Below are positions 31,704-41,246 of a stretch of 64,000 bases of DNA, in pieces. The DNA lies in contig JBILGT010000003.1 of NCBI GenBank assembly GCA_044350895.1, forward strand, positions 1 to 64,000, written 5' to 3'. The DNA comes from OMIS01 sp044350895. Lineage in GTDB: Bacteria > Patescibacteriota > Microgenomatia > UBA1400 > PJMF01. The notes below the pieces were generated by a model, which ran no database searches, had not been told where the DNA came from, and saw only the letters and a program-made list of their open reading frames with translations. Made by a program: the position numbers and the translations under genes. Position 1 is the stretch's first letter. Every line of letters starts with the position of its first letter.

Positions 31704-33908
31704 ATGTCACCAGCACTGCCAAAGAAAAAAATGCACTTCACCAACAGAAAATTGGATGGGGGAATGGGAATGGCAGTGGCTCGCCGCACCTATTTGCGCC
31801 GTGTTATTGATGCCAAAACAGGCTATGAGCGTTGGGAAACATGGGAAGAAGTGGCAGAGCGTGTGGCATTGGGAAATACTAGTTTGCTGGGATACAGCAA
31901 AGATAAAAAATGGGACAAACACAGAAAAGAAGACTACTCCATTTTAAAAAAGCACATTAGTAATGGTTCAATCTTGATGTCAGGTAGACATCTCCAACAC
32001 GGTGATCTCACTCAGTCAGAGCGCAATATGGAAGTTTTCACCAATTGTTCTACAGCTACCAGTTCATATATTTTGTTTTACCTCTTAATGAATGGATCTG
32101 GAGTAGGTCGTCCATATGATGATGATTTGTGTGTGGTCAACTGGGATAATGTTCCTAATGTACGGTGTGTGATTGATGATTCTCATGCTGACTTTGTCTG
32201 GGGATTTGACGAAAGTGTCCGCGACGCCAAGCACAAATATGGCGACAGTGACAGTGTGCACTGGTTTGAAGTGCCTGATAGTCGTGAAGGCTGGTCTCAA
32301 GCCATTGAGATGATGGAAGTCATGGCATTTGAAAAGAAGTTCAAAGATGACATCTTAATTTTAGACTTTTCTAAAGTTCGTCCAAAAGGTGCCCCAATTA
32401 AAGGTATGCAAGATCGTCCTTCTTCTGGTCCAAAGCCATTGATGAACGGTATTGAAAAAGTGGCCACCATCAAAGGTGCTGGCATGTCTCCATGGAAACA
32501 AGCGATGTTTGTTGATCACTATCTGGCAGAATGTGTGCTCGTGGGTGGTGCACGCCGCAGTGCTCGTATTGCTACCAAAGCCTGGAACGATCCTGAAATT
32601 TTTGACTTCATCAACATCAAACGTGGTGGCTTCTTATGGAGTGCCAATAACTCAGTGGCAGTGGATGATAAATTCTGGAAGCAACGCACCAATCATGCGC
32701 GCAAAGTGCTGAGCACAATTTTGAAAGCTGCGTATGAAGATGGCACTGGTGAGCCAGGCTTTGTGAATCAACACCGTCTTGTTCAGAATGATGATGGTTT
32801 TGATGACTATGCAGACGGCAAATATGCTGAAAGCAAAAAATACAAACCACTCGCTCGCACAGAAAAAATGCTCTCTCGCATTGCTCGCAATGCCAGTGCA
32901 AAGGTGTACACCCAGATTCCCAACCCATGTGGTGAAATTTCACTCAACATGCTTGGTGGCTACTGTGTCATCTCAGATGTGGTGCCGTACTATGCCCCTA
33001 CAATTGACGATGCTGAAGAGGCATTCAGAGCAACCACCCGCGCACTGATTCGCGTTAACAGTTTCATGGATAGTTTGTACAACCGTGAAGTCAAACGAAC
33101 CAACCGTATTGGTGTTGGTATGACTGGTATTCATGAATTTGCTTGGAACATGTTCGGCTATGCATTTAGAGATTTGATTGATGAAGAGAAGACCAAAGAC
33201 TTTTGGTTGACACTATCTCGTTTCAAACGTGCTGTCGTGGAAGAAGCTGAGAGCTATTCAAAACTGCTCAAGGTCAATGTGCCACACACCAATACAACGA
33301 TCAAGCCGTCTGGTACGATCTCCAAGCTCTTTGCTTTGACTGAAGGTGCGCATCTTCCGTCAATGCGTGAGTACATTCGCTGGGTACAGTATCGATCAGA
33401 TGACCCACAGGTCGAGAAGTACAAGAAAAAAGGCTATCCAGTTAAAGAACTGAAAAGCTATCAAGGTTCCACTGTGGTTGGCTTCCCAACTCAGCCGCTC
33501 ATCTGCCGCCTTGGCATGAATGGCCAGCTCGTTACTGCTGGAGAAGCTACTCCAGAAGAACAGTACAAGTGGTTGATGCTGCTTGAGAAATACTGGATTG
33601 TGGGTGTTGATGAACAAGGAAATCCAATGGAAGACACTGGTAACCAAGTTTCGTACACACTCAAGTACGATCCTAAAAAAGTCAGCTTCAAAGAGTTCAA
33701 CACCATGGTTAACAAATACCAAGGTTTGATCAAATGCTGCTCTGTGATGCCACAACAAGACAGTACCGCGTATGAGTATCAGCCTGAACAACCAGTCACT
33801 ATCAGTGAGTTCATGAAAGTTCTTGATGAAATTGAGAGTGATGAATCATTGCTTGAAGACATCGATTACGAACATCTCAAATGTGAGAGTGGTGCCTGTC
33901 CTATTTAA
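31704..33908 (+). CDS. nrdJ: Adenosylcobalamin-dependent class II ribonucleotide reductase, monomeric type
   Basis: The enzyme makes deoxyribonucleotides using vitamin B12 and works with or without oxygen. At 734 residues it matches the monomeric Lactobacillus-type RTPR. Cys115 (NCSTATSS), Cys409 in PNPCGEISL and Cys421 (GGYC) are placed like the redox pair and thiyl-radical Cys. The C-terminal CESGAC pair is the reducing shuttle. SGVGRPYDDD and CVLVGGARRSARIA are family motifs. An AAAGGAG site precedes the ATG. Dependence on cobalamin, which this organism probably must import, is inferred. Confidence 0.93.
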   Translation: MSPALPKKKMHFTNRKLDGGMGMAVARRTYLRRVIDAKTGYERWETWEEVAERVALGNTSLLGYSKDKKWDKHRKEDYSILKKHISNGSILMSGRHLQHGDLTQSERNMEVFTNCSTATSSYILFYLLMNGSGVGRPYDDDLCVVNWDNVPNVRCVIDDSHADFVWGFDESVRDAKHKYGDSDSVHWFEVPDSREGWSQAIEMMEVMAFEKKFKDDILILDFSKVRPKGAPIKGMQDRPSSGPKPLMNGIEKVATIKGAGMSPWKQAMFVDHYLAECVLVGGARRSARIATKAWNDPEIFDFINIKRGGFLWSANNSVAVDDKFWKQRTNHARKVLSTILKAAYEDGTGEPGFVNQHRLVQNDDGFDDYADGKYAESKKYKPLARTEKMLSRIARNASAKVYTQIPNPCGEISLNMLGGYCVISDVVPYYAPTIDDAEEAFRATTRALIRVNSFMDSLYNREVKRTNRIGVGMTGIHEFAWNMFGYAFRDLIDEEKTKDFWLTLSRFKRAVVEEAESYSKLLKVNVPHTNTTIKPSGTISKLFALTEGAHLPSMREYIRWVQYRSDDPQVEKYKKKGYPVKELKSYQGSTVVGFPTQPLICRLGMNGQLVTAGEATPEEQYKWLMLLEKYWIVGVDEQGNPMEDTGNQVSYTLKYDPKKVSFKEFNTMVNKYQGLIKCCSVMPQQDSTAYEYQPEQPVTISEFMKVLDEIESDESLLEDIDYEHLKCESGACPI

Positions 33909-33980
33909 TGCAACGTGTGCATGGTAGTACAATAAAAGTGAAATAATTATCTGTGATAAATGAACTTTTATTACAGTTAC

Positions 33981-34028
33981 AACAGTGATGAATCTGTACA
34001 TCTCAGAAAGATACAGTTTATCACTGTT
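33981..34028 (+). other. Long hairpin between nrdJ and the next gene
   Basis: AACAGTGAT (33981-33989) pairs with ATCACTGTT (34020-34028), and an inner CTGTA (33994-33998) pairs with TACAG (34012-34016). No clean T tract follows, so it is not a standard terminator. It may protect the nrdJ mRNA end or be an operator for the gene at 34076. Confidence 0.5.
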
Positions 34029-34075
34029 GTGTTTTGTATCAATTTCTTACACACTAAGTAAGGAAGCAGAAGCAT

Positions 34076-36781
34076 ATGTCAGAAACACCACAACCACAGC
34101 AAGAAGCATTACCTCAACAAGAAAGTAAGTCATTGGAAGAAGCTCGAAAACTGATGGCTCATGTTGCAAGTGAATTAAGTCAAGCCAATGCTGAAGTAGA
34201 AGCAGGAAAATTTGCAGAAGCAAAAGCTCGTTTAGAGAAAGTAGATAAACATTATACTGAAGAAGATAAAAAACTAGAGCCTGGAGTGATGGATACTCAG
34301 GAGATGAAAGCTGCCTACGACGCAAATGTTAGATTATTTAGAGCCCTAAACGGTAGAGTCAATAAAGGCTTGGCAGCAGCTACTGAACAAGCTCCACAAC
34401 AACCTATAGCTAATGAAGCCCCTAGTCCAGATGCAACTATTGCCACCGAAACAGTAAACACTGACGCTCCCGCTACTGATGGCGAGGTAATTGAGGGAGT
34501 AGTAACAGGTGCAGAGCCAGCTAATTCAGTTACCACTGATCAAGTTGCTACTCAAAATGGAACGACAGGTGATAGGCCAGGAGGCTCTACATTAGACGAG
34601 ATCAGAGCAGACAATGATGTGATATTCGGAGATGGAGCGGGCGATAAAATGGTCGCCGAATTGCAAGCTCAAATTAATGCGGATCAAGCCCAAGGTGATG
34701 GAGCAGCTTCACAAACTACTGAGGCCCCAGTCGCCGATGTTATTACAGAATCACCGGTAGCTGATGCGATCCCAGCTGCACCAACAACAGATACGACACA
34801 ACCTGCGGAATCAGCAACTCCTGGAGCTGTTGCTAACGCCGCTGAAGCCCCAGCCGTAAACCCAGAACGAGCAGCATTGCAAGCTCGCGTGACTGAAAGA
34901 GTCCAAGGCACTTTAAATAGAATCAACGACAGATTTAATAACTTACCAGCGGATCAACGCGCAACTTTAGAGCAAGTAATGGTAACCGACATGATGCTCC
35001 GTATGGACAGGCTTCACGCAACTGGTCGTCCTGTAACCACAGGTGACGAGCGCATGAATATCATGGCAGCAATAATGGGTACATTGCATGATAGGAACTT
35101 GATTCCTGGTCAACAGTTAAATTGGCTGGGTAACGATGCCTTTAGTAGTTTGATGGATCAGACCATGAATGGATATTATGGTAGAAATACCTTCAATACA
35201 GGAGATGTATATACAGATGGTAGAATGCAATATAGGGGTGGACGTATGATAGAACGCGCAGGAGCACAACACACGCCAACAACTCAACCAACAGAATCGG
35301 CGACTCCGGCGTCGAATCAAGAACAACGGCCAGCAGGACAGGTAGTAGAACAAACAACTGCACAACCTGAACGGAATGGTCGTATAAGAGGATTTGTTCG
35401 AGGAATTCAAGACTGGTGGGCAAGAACAGGCAATGGCGCTCCAGCAGCTGAAGTACTACCTGCAATTGCACCTACTACAGCAAGAACAGCTGAAGCTCCC
35501 TCTGTTGCTCCAGCAGCCGCAGAAGCAGGCGCTACAACAACCCCAGCGCCTACTGAAGCCGCCACAGCTACTGCAGCACCTGTAGCAACAGAATCAAACC
35601 CAGCTACTGATGTAGCTGAAACAAATATAGGTGAACTCACCGCAGAACAAATTGCAGAAGCCATTGCTAAAAACTCTGCAAATCGTACGGGTGAAAATGA
35701 TGAACGAAAAGATGATGGAACACCACCACCTCCAGAAGCCCCAGCTCCAGCAGCAATGCTGGCTCGGTTGCATGAAGTTGAAGGTGCTATAAAAGAAATG
35801 CCAGCAGATACTATTGAAGGCATTTCTGATGAACAGCTGGAACAGCTGGCTGAAGCAGCTGACATCCTATTTACTCTAGATCATGATGAAGCGTTTCAAG
35901 CAGATGCAACTCAAGAGAATTTTGCATTGATGGATGCAATTACTCAGTTGATTCGTCAAGCATATGAACATCAAATGGATTATTTAGCTCAAGAACAAGA
36001 TCATACATATGATCAGAGATGTGAAAGGATTGCTCTCTTAGTTGAAATGACAGCACCTGCAATGCAACCTGAATTGGCAGATAGCGGTGATGCTGATCAA
36101 ATGGATAGATTCATCCAACAAATTATTAATGAAAAAATTGGTCCGCGCCCACGTGCCGCGCGGCAGAACAAAGATCGTGCAGAGTGGCGTGAAAAAGTAC
36201 GGGAAGTCAGAGTACGACGACTTGATTCTCAACAAGCACAACGTGAAGGAGAATTAAAAGGAAAAACCAAAGAATATATAATTCGTAAAGCAATGGAAGC
36301 TGTTGATGCAATTGATAATGCAGCTGTAATTGTTCGCACACTCGATATCCGAACACAAAGAGTTCTTGAAAATCTTGAGGCTCGACTTGAGACGCGTCTT
36401 GATGAATTAGCCGCTAGTGGTATTGAGTTTACCAATCAGCTTGCAGGAGCAGGAGATCAGCTTACTGAAGGGCTACTCGTTCTAGGTGCAGATGTGAGCA
36501 CAGTAGTAGAACAATTCATATTTGTTGATGCAGGAGAAATCTGGGACAAAAAGTGGGATCAAAGCAAGCGTTGGTTGGGAACTCCAGTACGTTTTGCAGC
36601 AGAGAAAGTTAAGGAATTCAGAGCAAACAGACGCCAAAAATTAGAAAAAGCAGAACAAAAGAAAGCTGAAAACAGAGCTGTAGCACGATCTAATTACCAG
36701 ACTATAAATACCGAACGCCGCCGCAGAGCTGAAACACCAGGAGCAGTAAGAACACAATTACAAAGATTGCGTGATCAATAA
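34076..36781 (+). CDS. Large low-complexity protein with coiled-coil ends
   Basis: A 901-residue protein I cannot assign. Residues 1-110 are helical and charged. Residues about 110-290 and 395-560 are Ala/Thr/Pro/Gln-rich linkers (for example TTEAPVADV, PTTQPTESATPAS). Between them and at the end lie Glu/Arg-rich helical regions; the last 200 residues (LDIRTQRVLENLEARLETRLDE...) look coiled coil, ending in a basic tail. No signal peptide or membrane helix is visible. AAGGAAG lies about 8 bases before the ATG. It seems to be in one transcript with the next two genes. Confidence 0.6.
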   Translation: MSETPQPQQEALPQQESKSLEEARKLMAHVASELSQANAEVEAGKFAEAKARLEKVDKHYTEEDKKLEPGVMDTQEMKAAYDANVRLFRALNGRVNKGLAAATEQAPQQPIANEAPSPDATIATETVNTDAPATDGEVIEGVVTGAEPANSVTTDQVATQNGTTGDRPGGSTLDEIRADNDVIFGDGAGDKMVAELQAQINADQAQGDGAASQTTEAPVADVITESPVADAIPAAPTTDTTQPAESATPGAVANAAEAPAVNPERAALQARVTERVQGTLNRINDRFNNLPADQRATLEQVMVTDMMLRMDRLHATGRPVTTGDERMNIMAAIMGTLHDRNLIPGQQLNWLGNDAFSSLMDQTMNGYYGRNTFNTGDVYTDGRMQYRGGRMIERAGAQHTPTTQPTESATPASNQEQRPAGQVVEQTTAQPERNGRIRGFVRGIQDWWARTGNGAPAAEVLPAIAPTTARTAEAPSVAPAAAEAGATTTPAPTEAATATAAPVATESNPATDVAETNIGELTAEQIAEAIAKNSANRTGENDERKDDGTPPPPEAPAPAAMLARLHEVEGAIKEMPADTIEGISDEQLEQLAEAADILFTLDHDEAFQADATQENFALMDAITQLIRQAYEHQMDYLAQEQDHTYDQRCERIALLVEMTAPAMQPELADSGDADQMDRFIQQIINEKIGPRPRAARQNKDRAEWREKVREVRVRRLDSQQAQREGELKGKTKEYIIRKAMEAVDAIDNAAVIVRTLDIRTQRVLENLEARLETRLDELAASGIEFTNQLAGAGDQLTEGLLVLGADVSTVVEQFIFVDAGEIWDKKWDQSKRWLGTPVRFAAEKVKEFRANRRQKLEKAEQKKAENRAVARSNYQTINTERRRRAETPGAVRTQLQRLRDQ

Positions 36782-36791
36782 AGGAGTAAGT

Positions 36792-37100
36792 ATGCCCAAT
36801 AAGCAAGCGATTAAGGATCAATTCCAATCACTGAATATTATTCCTGAAGTTAAAGAACAAATTTTTAAACGGTTAGAAATATATTCTGAGGAGCTGACAG
36901 AAGCACAGCTGGTTGATTTTGAGACATTCTTAGATGACGTTGCAGTCCGTGAAGAAAAAGTGCTGGGACTTCTTGATGATTATCTTGAAAAAGTTGAGAA
37001 TATAGTAAAGGAAGATGACCTCAAAATGGAACAAACTCTTGACGCAATCAATGCCAAAGCAGAAGCTCTTAAAGCCAAAGCTCAAGCACTCGCTCAATAA
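36792..37100 (+). CDS. Small coiled-coil protein
   Basis: A 102-residue, acidic, almost entirely helical protein (heptads in LGLLDDYLEKVENIVKEDDLKMEQTLD and a repeated AKAEALKAKAQALAQ end). AAAGGAG lies 5 bases before the ATG at 36792, which decides this start over a GTG at 36771. It begins 10 bases after the large low-complexity gene. No family recognised; a structural partner of its neighbour is possible. Confidence 0.6.
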   Translation: MPNKQAIKDQFQSLNIIPEVKEQIFKRLEIYSEELTEAQLVDFETFLDDVAVREEKVLGLLDDYLEKVENIVKEDDLKMEQTLDAINAKAEALKAKAQALAQ

Positions 37101-37161
37101 GTCACTGCAAAAAACAGGATATCAGTTCCAGCCAGTTTATCTGTATACTGATATGTAGTGT

Positions 37162-40100
37162 ATGGCAAAACCAGAAACTCCAGTAACTCAAGAATCACAA
37201 AATTTACCTACTATTGATCAATCAGTAAAAACTTTGTTGGATCAAAACGTAGCTGCCAGTAGAGAATATAAGCGATCTCAAGGTAAAGAAATCTCTACTG
37301 AAGCACTAGCCCGCACACGCGCGGCAGTCAATATTTTATTGATTGAAGCAGCTGAAACTTTTGGGGAAGTACCACCTGAACAACAACAGCAGATTATAAA
37401 AAATATCTTTGATACCGTCATACTGCATTTTAGAACCAGAACTCCTGTCCACTTTGAGTTGGAAGCAAATGAGTCTAACTGGCAACAGATGCAGCAAGCA
37501 ACTGTAGATGTGATAAATGGTTGGCTGCAAAACTTTGTAGATAACGTATCCCAACTCCAGGGCATGGATAAACAGTTAATTCTCACATACCTCAACTCTG
37601 CAAGCGCAGTCTTTCGGGTAAATCTCGCAGAACTCCTCAGACTTGGAAATAGACTGCAGCTTGAGGGCGGTGCAGCTGCTCAACCACTTCGCGAAGAAGA
37701 GCAGGCCGAGCAAATGCAACCAGTACCCTTTGTTGAAACTGAAAAAAACCAAGAAATACAGAGAGTGAAAATCGAAGATTCACATCCTTTTTATAAAGGT
37801 GGCGTTCTTTGGCTCAGTATTAATAATTTGCACTATGTGCCATATGCTGATTTTATTGCAGCTCTCACCAATGCCTCAGCTGCTCAAACTAACATGCCAA
37901 CGCTGTGGGTCGAGTTACCTGATACAGTGCCGCAGGCAGCCAAATGTGCCTTTGGCGTAGATGAAGATCTTTTTTTGGAACTGATGATGATTTCGTATGC
38001 TGACGAAGTAAAATCGATTACTGAAGCGAACGAGACAACTGTCATAATCAATGGCAAGAAAGTGCAGTGGGATGCTGTAATTTCTGGGATTGGCTCAGCA
38101 GATTTGGATGAAGATCTCGTTAAATTAAGCATCCCCATTGATGAACCAGGCAACAAAAATTACCTCATCGTTCGTCTGACTCCGCAAACAATGCGTCAGT
38201 TACTGTTATTACGAAACAAAACACTGCCAACAGGCTGGGGATCCTCAACTGAACCAAGAACTTATACTCTACCAACTACAGTTGGAACACCTGGAGTCCC
38301 GAATCTAGATGCTTTTGCACCCCTTCCTCAAGTAAATGAACAAACTCCACCTCCAGCGCCAGTTAGGCCTGAGCCTGCCACACAGCCAGTTCGTCCCGTC
38401 GCAGCTCCAGCACAACCTGCCCGAGTAGCACCAACGCCTGCTACTCCAGCACCTACCAAAGTTGATGGTGCCAAATCGCCTGCAACACCTGTTCCAAATC
38501 GAGCAGAACCTGCCCGACCTGCTGCAGTTACTCAAAATATAAAAACTGAAGTAGTTCAACCCGTAGTACAAACACAAGAACCAAGACAAACTGCTGAAAG
38601 AACACAGCAAGAACAATTACCAGTAACTAAAATAGAATTTTTACCTGATGGTAAAACGGTTCGATTAAACGATGATCCTAGCCAAACTTTTGGTATTAAT
38701 TATTTGAATCAAAGAACTAATGTCCGTGAATTATTCGATCAACAGGTTCTAACGGTACCCGTTGAGAAACGTGGACAACAAGGTGCTATATTCTTATTGG
38801 TCGTTACTTATCCTGTGTGGCGTGAGTTTAAAGACGAAGTGCGAAGAAGAGCAACAGAAAGTGGTGCTCAAAGTAAAGAAAAACAACAAGTTCCAATAAT
38901 AAATATTCCCCGAATCGAAATACCATGGAGTAAAAATGCAAAACAAATTGCTCTTTTTACAGAACAAAATAATCCTCTTCCGTTTTCAACTGAGGCTTTA
39001 ATTGGGTGTGTGTTTACTCCAGACGCTTCTGATCCAAACCAAGGATTTGTTGAACTTATACCAAATGCAATTAACAACTTCCCACAACATGAACGACTCA
39101 GAATAGTGCGTAGTGAGTGGGAAAGAATTGATGCAATCATTCCTCAACCATTAATTGTTGAGGAAAAACAAGTGCGTATGGATGACACCTATGTGACACT
39201 TAATGCTATTCGTTTTAGAAGAATTCGTCTGACGGAAGCCGAACGTGATCCATTGGTGAGAAATAGAATAGAAATAACTGTTCGTTCAGATCAAAACCCT
39301 AAGCCATTTAGAATTGAAATATCGCAACGTACTTGGATGAAAATCGTAGAGCCATTTATGACTCCAACGGATACTGCAAAAACTCAAGAAGCTCCACCAA
39401 TAATTAATCGAATTGGTGCTCATGAATTTATCGGAAGGCGTCCGTACATGGAGGATAGAACTCTTGTTGAGTCTGATGTTTTAAATAATGGGGATGTATT
39501 GGTGGGAGTGTTTGATGGTCATGGAGGAAGCAAAGTAGCTGAAATAGCTCAACGGCAATTTGCTTCTGAAATGAAGAAAATTTCCGCAACAAACCCAAAG
39601 AATATACAAGAACTATTGCGACTTTCATTCTTAGAAGTTAACAAAATAATTGCTCAAGATAAAAAACTCAATAATACAGGTGCTACAGCGGCAGTATTGT
39701 ATAGAACTAATGGTACGCTCTATAGCGCAAACTTAGGAGACTCACGTACTGTTATGGATGGTGGTAACAATATGGCTATAAGAATCTCAAAAGATCATAA
39801 AGCCGATGATCCTGCAGAAATTGCACGTATCGAAGCAGCAGGTGGATTTGTTGAGCTAGCTATCCCAGGAGCAGATGTAGCCAGAGTAATGGGCAGTTTA
39901 GCTATTGCAAGAGCGTTAGGAGATCTAGCATTTGGTAAGTTCATTAGTGCAGAAGCATATGTTGCTGCAGTAAAACTGGAAACAAAAAATTCGGTTGCAG
40001 TTACTGCCTGTGATGGTATATGGGATGTGATTACTGATGATGAGGCTATTGCAACAATTACTGATTTGAAGAGAAAGGGTAAATCTGAAAAGGAAGCAGC

Positions 40101-40176
40101 TCAAAAATTAGTACAAATGGCATATGATCGTGGAAGTGGTGACAATCTTACGGCTGTTGTTGTTTATCTGAATTAA
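37162..40176 (+). CDS. Multidomain protein with C-terminal PP2C Ser/Thr phosphatase
   Basis: A 1004-residue protein. The last 240 residues are a complete PP2C domain: RPYMEDRT, VFDGHGG, GATAAVL, ANLGDSR, ARALGD, ACDGIWDV and GSGDNLTAVVV hold all the metal-binding Asp/Gly positions. Two or three similar beta-rich modules of about 130 residues lie before it (near 200-360, 490-570 and 590-740), separated by a Pro/Ala linker (about 390-490). The N-terminal 180 residues are helical. It should remove phosphate from Ser/Thr proteins; no matching kinase is in the window. A TATACT at 37144-37149 lies 12 bases before the ATG. Confidence 0.8.
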   Translation: MAKPETPVTQESQNLPTIDQSVKTLLDQNVAASREYKRSQGKEISTEALARTRAAVNILLIEAAETFGEVPPEQQQQIIKNIFDTVILHFRTRTPVHFELEANESNWQQMQQATVDVINGWLQNFVDNVSQLQGMDKQLILTYLNSASAVFRVNLAELLRLGNRLQLEGGAAAQPLREEEQAEQMQPVPFVETEKNQEIQRVKIEDSHPFYKGGVLWLSINNLHYVPYADFIAALTNASAAQTNMPTLWVELPDTVPQAAKCAFGVDEDLFLELMMISYADEVKSITEANETTVIINGKKVQWDAVISGIGSADLDEDLVKLSIPIDEPGNKNYLIVRLTPQTMRQLLLLRNKTLPTGWGSSTEPRTYTLPTTVGTPGVPNLDAFAPLPQVNEQTPPPAPVRPEPATQPVRPVAAPAQPARVAPTPATPAPTKVDGAKSPATPVPNRAEPARPAAVTQNIKTEVVQPVVQTQEPRQTAERTQQEQLPVTKIEFLPDGKTVRLNDDPSQTFGINYLNQRTNVRELFDQQVLTVPVEKRGQQGAIFLLVVTYPVWREFKDEVRRRATESGAQSKEKQQVPIINIPRIEIPWSKNAKQIALFTEQNNPLPFSTEALIGCVFTPDASDPNQGFVELIPNAINNFPQHERLRIVRSEWERIDAIIPQPLIVEEKQVRMDDTYVTLNAIRFRRIRLTEAERDPLVRNRIEITVRSDQNPKPFRIEISQRTWMKIVEPFMTPTDTAKTQEAPPIINRIGAHEFIGRRPYMEDRTLVESDVLNNGDVLVGVFDGHGGSKVAEIAQRQFASEMKKISATNPKNIQELLRLSFLEVNKIIAQDKKLNNTGATAAVLYRTNGTLYSANLGDSRTVMDGGNNMAIRISKDHKADDPAEIARIEAAGGFVELAIPGADVARVMGSLAIARALGDLAFGKFISAEAYVAAVKLETKNSVAVTACDGIWDVITDDEAIATITDLKRKGKSEKEAAQKLVQMAYDRGSGDNLTAVVVYLN

Positions 40177-40178
40177 GA

Positions 40179-41246
40179 TTAAAGTCTCAATCTTGGCACT
40201 CGCTCAATTTTTTCAATCTCTGTACCAGTTATTCCAGTTTTAAACCCCGCCACAACCCCAATCATTGCTGCATTATCTGCACAGAGTTTTTTTGTATATG
40301 GGACACGAAGTCGGAGCGTTGGTTGTTTCTGAGTCTTTGCGATATTTTTAAGTGTTTCGCGTATCATTCGCCGTAACTCTTTATTGGCTGCGACTCCACC
40401 GCCAAGCCATACCTCTTTCACATCATGTTTTTCTAAAACTTTGTTCAATTTATAGCAAATATGTTTAAATACCCCTTGTTGAGCGCTGGCACACAAATCA
40501 AAGATTTGGGTTTTGGTGAGTGTATTTTCTGCTTGCAGTTTTTCGACTAAGTTTCGGGCGAATGTTTTCATTCCTGAAAAACTGATGTCAAAAGTTTTGA
40601 CAGTTGTAAGAGGCAGTGGAAATGGAAATGCCTCTTTGTTTCCGAGTTTTGCAAATTCTTCGATGATGGGCCCGGCTGGGTAACCGAGGTTCAGCATTCT
40701 GCCAATTTTATCCAGACACTCACCAGCTGCATCATCCAAGGTGGCACCCAGGATTTGATACTCTCCAATCGCTGTGACGAGGACAAACTCTGTATGTCCA
40801 CCAGAAACAATGATCGAAAGAACTGGAAGTTTTTGTTCTTTGTTTTTTGATGCCGAATCATTTTTTACGGCAGGATGTGCTAACACAGAAAGTACATGAC
40901 CTTCAATATGATTGACTGGGATAAGTGGTTTGTTGAGTTCTGTTGCAAGCTCTTTGGCAGCAGTAATGCCTACTTCAAGTGCCGGTGCGAGTCCGGGTCC
41001 GACAGTTACAGCTACGGCATCCAGTTGCGTTCTGGAGATTCGAGCGCGCTTGAGTGCAACTGCAATTGTAGGTTGAATATTTTCTCGATGTGCCAATTTT
41101 GCCACCGTTGGAAATACACCACCATATGGTTTATGGAGTTCAGTTTGAGAAGCAATGACATTGGAAAGAATTGTTGTCCCACAGGTGATTGCCACACTCG
41201 TGTCATCACAGGATGTATCAATCGCTAAAATTATTGGGGCACTCAT
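40179..41246 (-). CDS. tsaD: tRNA t6A modification protein TsaD
   Basis: TsaD transfers the threonylcarbamoyl group to A37 of ANN-decoding tRNAs. The 355-residue protein has the ASKHA start ILAIDTSCDDTSVAI, metal ligands in AHREN and NHIEGH, SGGHTEFVLV and WLGGGVAANKELR. The gene starts inside the stop of the tsaC-tsaE fusion (4-base overlap), forming a t6A operon. TsaB, the usual partner, is not in the window. Confidence 0.95.
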   Translation of the reverse strand: MSAPIILAIDTSCDDTSVAITCGTTILSNVIASQTELHKPYGGVFPTVAKLAHRENIQPTIAVALKRARISRTQLDAVAVTVGPGLAPALEVGITAAKELATELNKPLIPVNHIEGHVLSVLAHPAVKNDSASKNKEQKLPVLSIIVSGGHTEFVLVTAIGEYQILGATLDDAAGECLDKIGRMLNLGYPAGPIIEEFAKLGNKEAFPFPLPLTTVKTFDISFSGMKTFARNLVEKLQAENTLTKTQIFDLCASAQQGVFKHICYKLNKVLEKHDVKEVWLGGGVAANKELRRMIRETLKNIAKTQKQPTLRLRVPYTKKLCADNAAMIGVVAGFKTGITGTEIEKIERVPRLRL

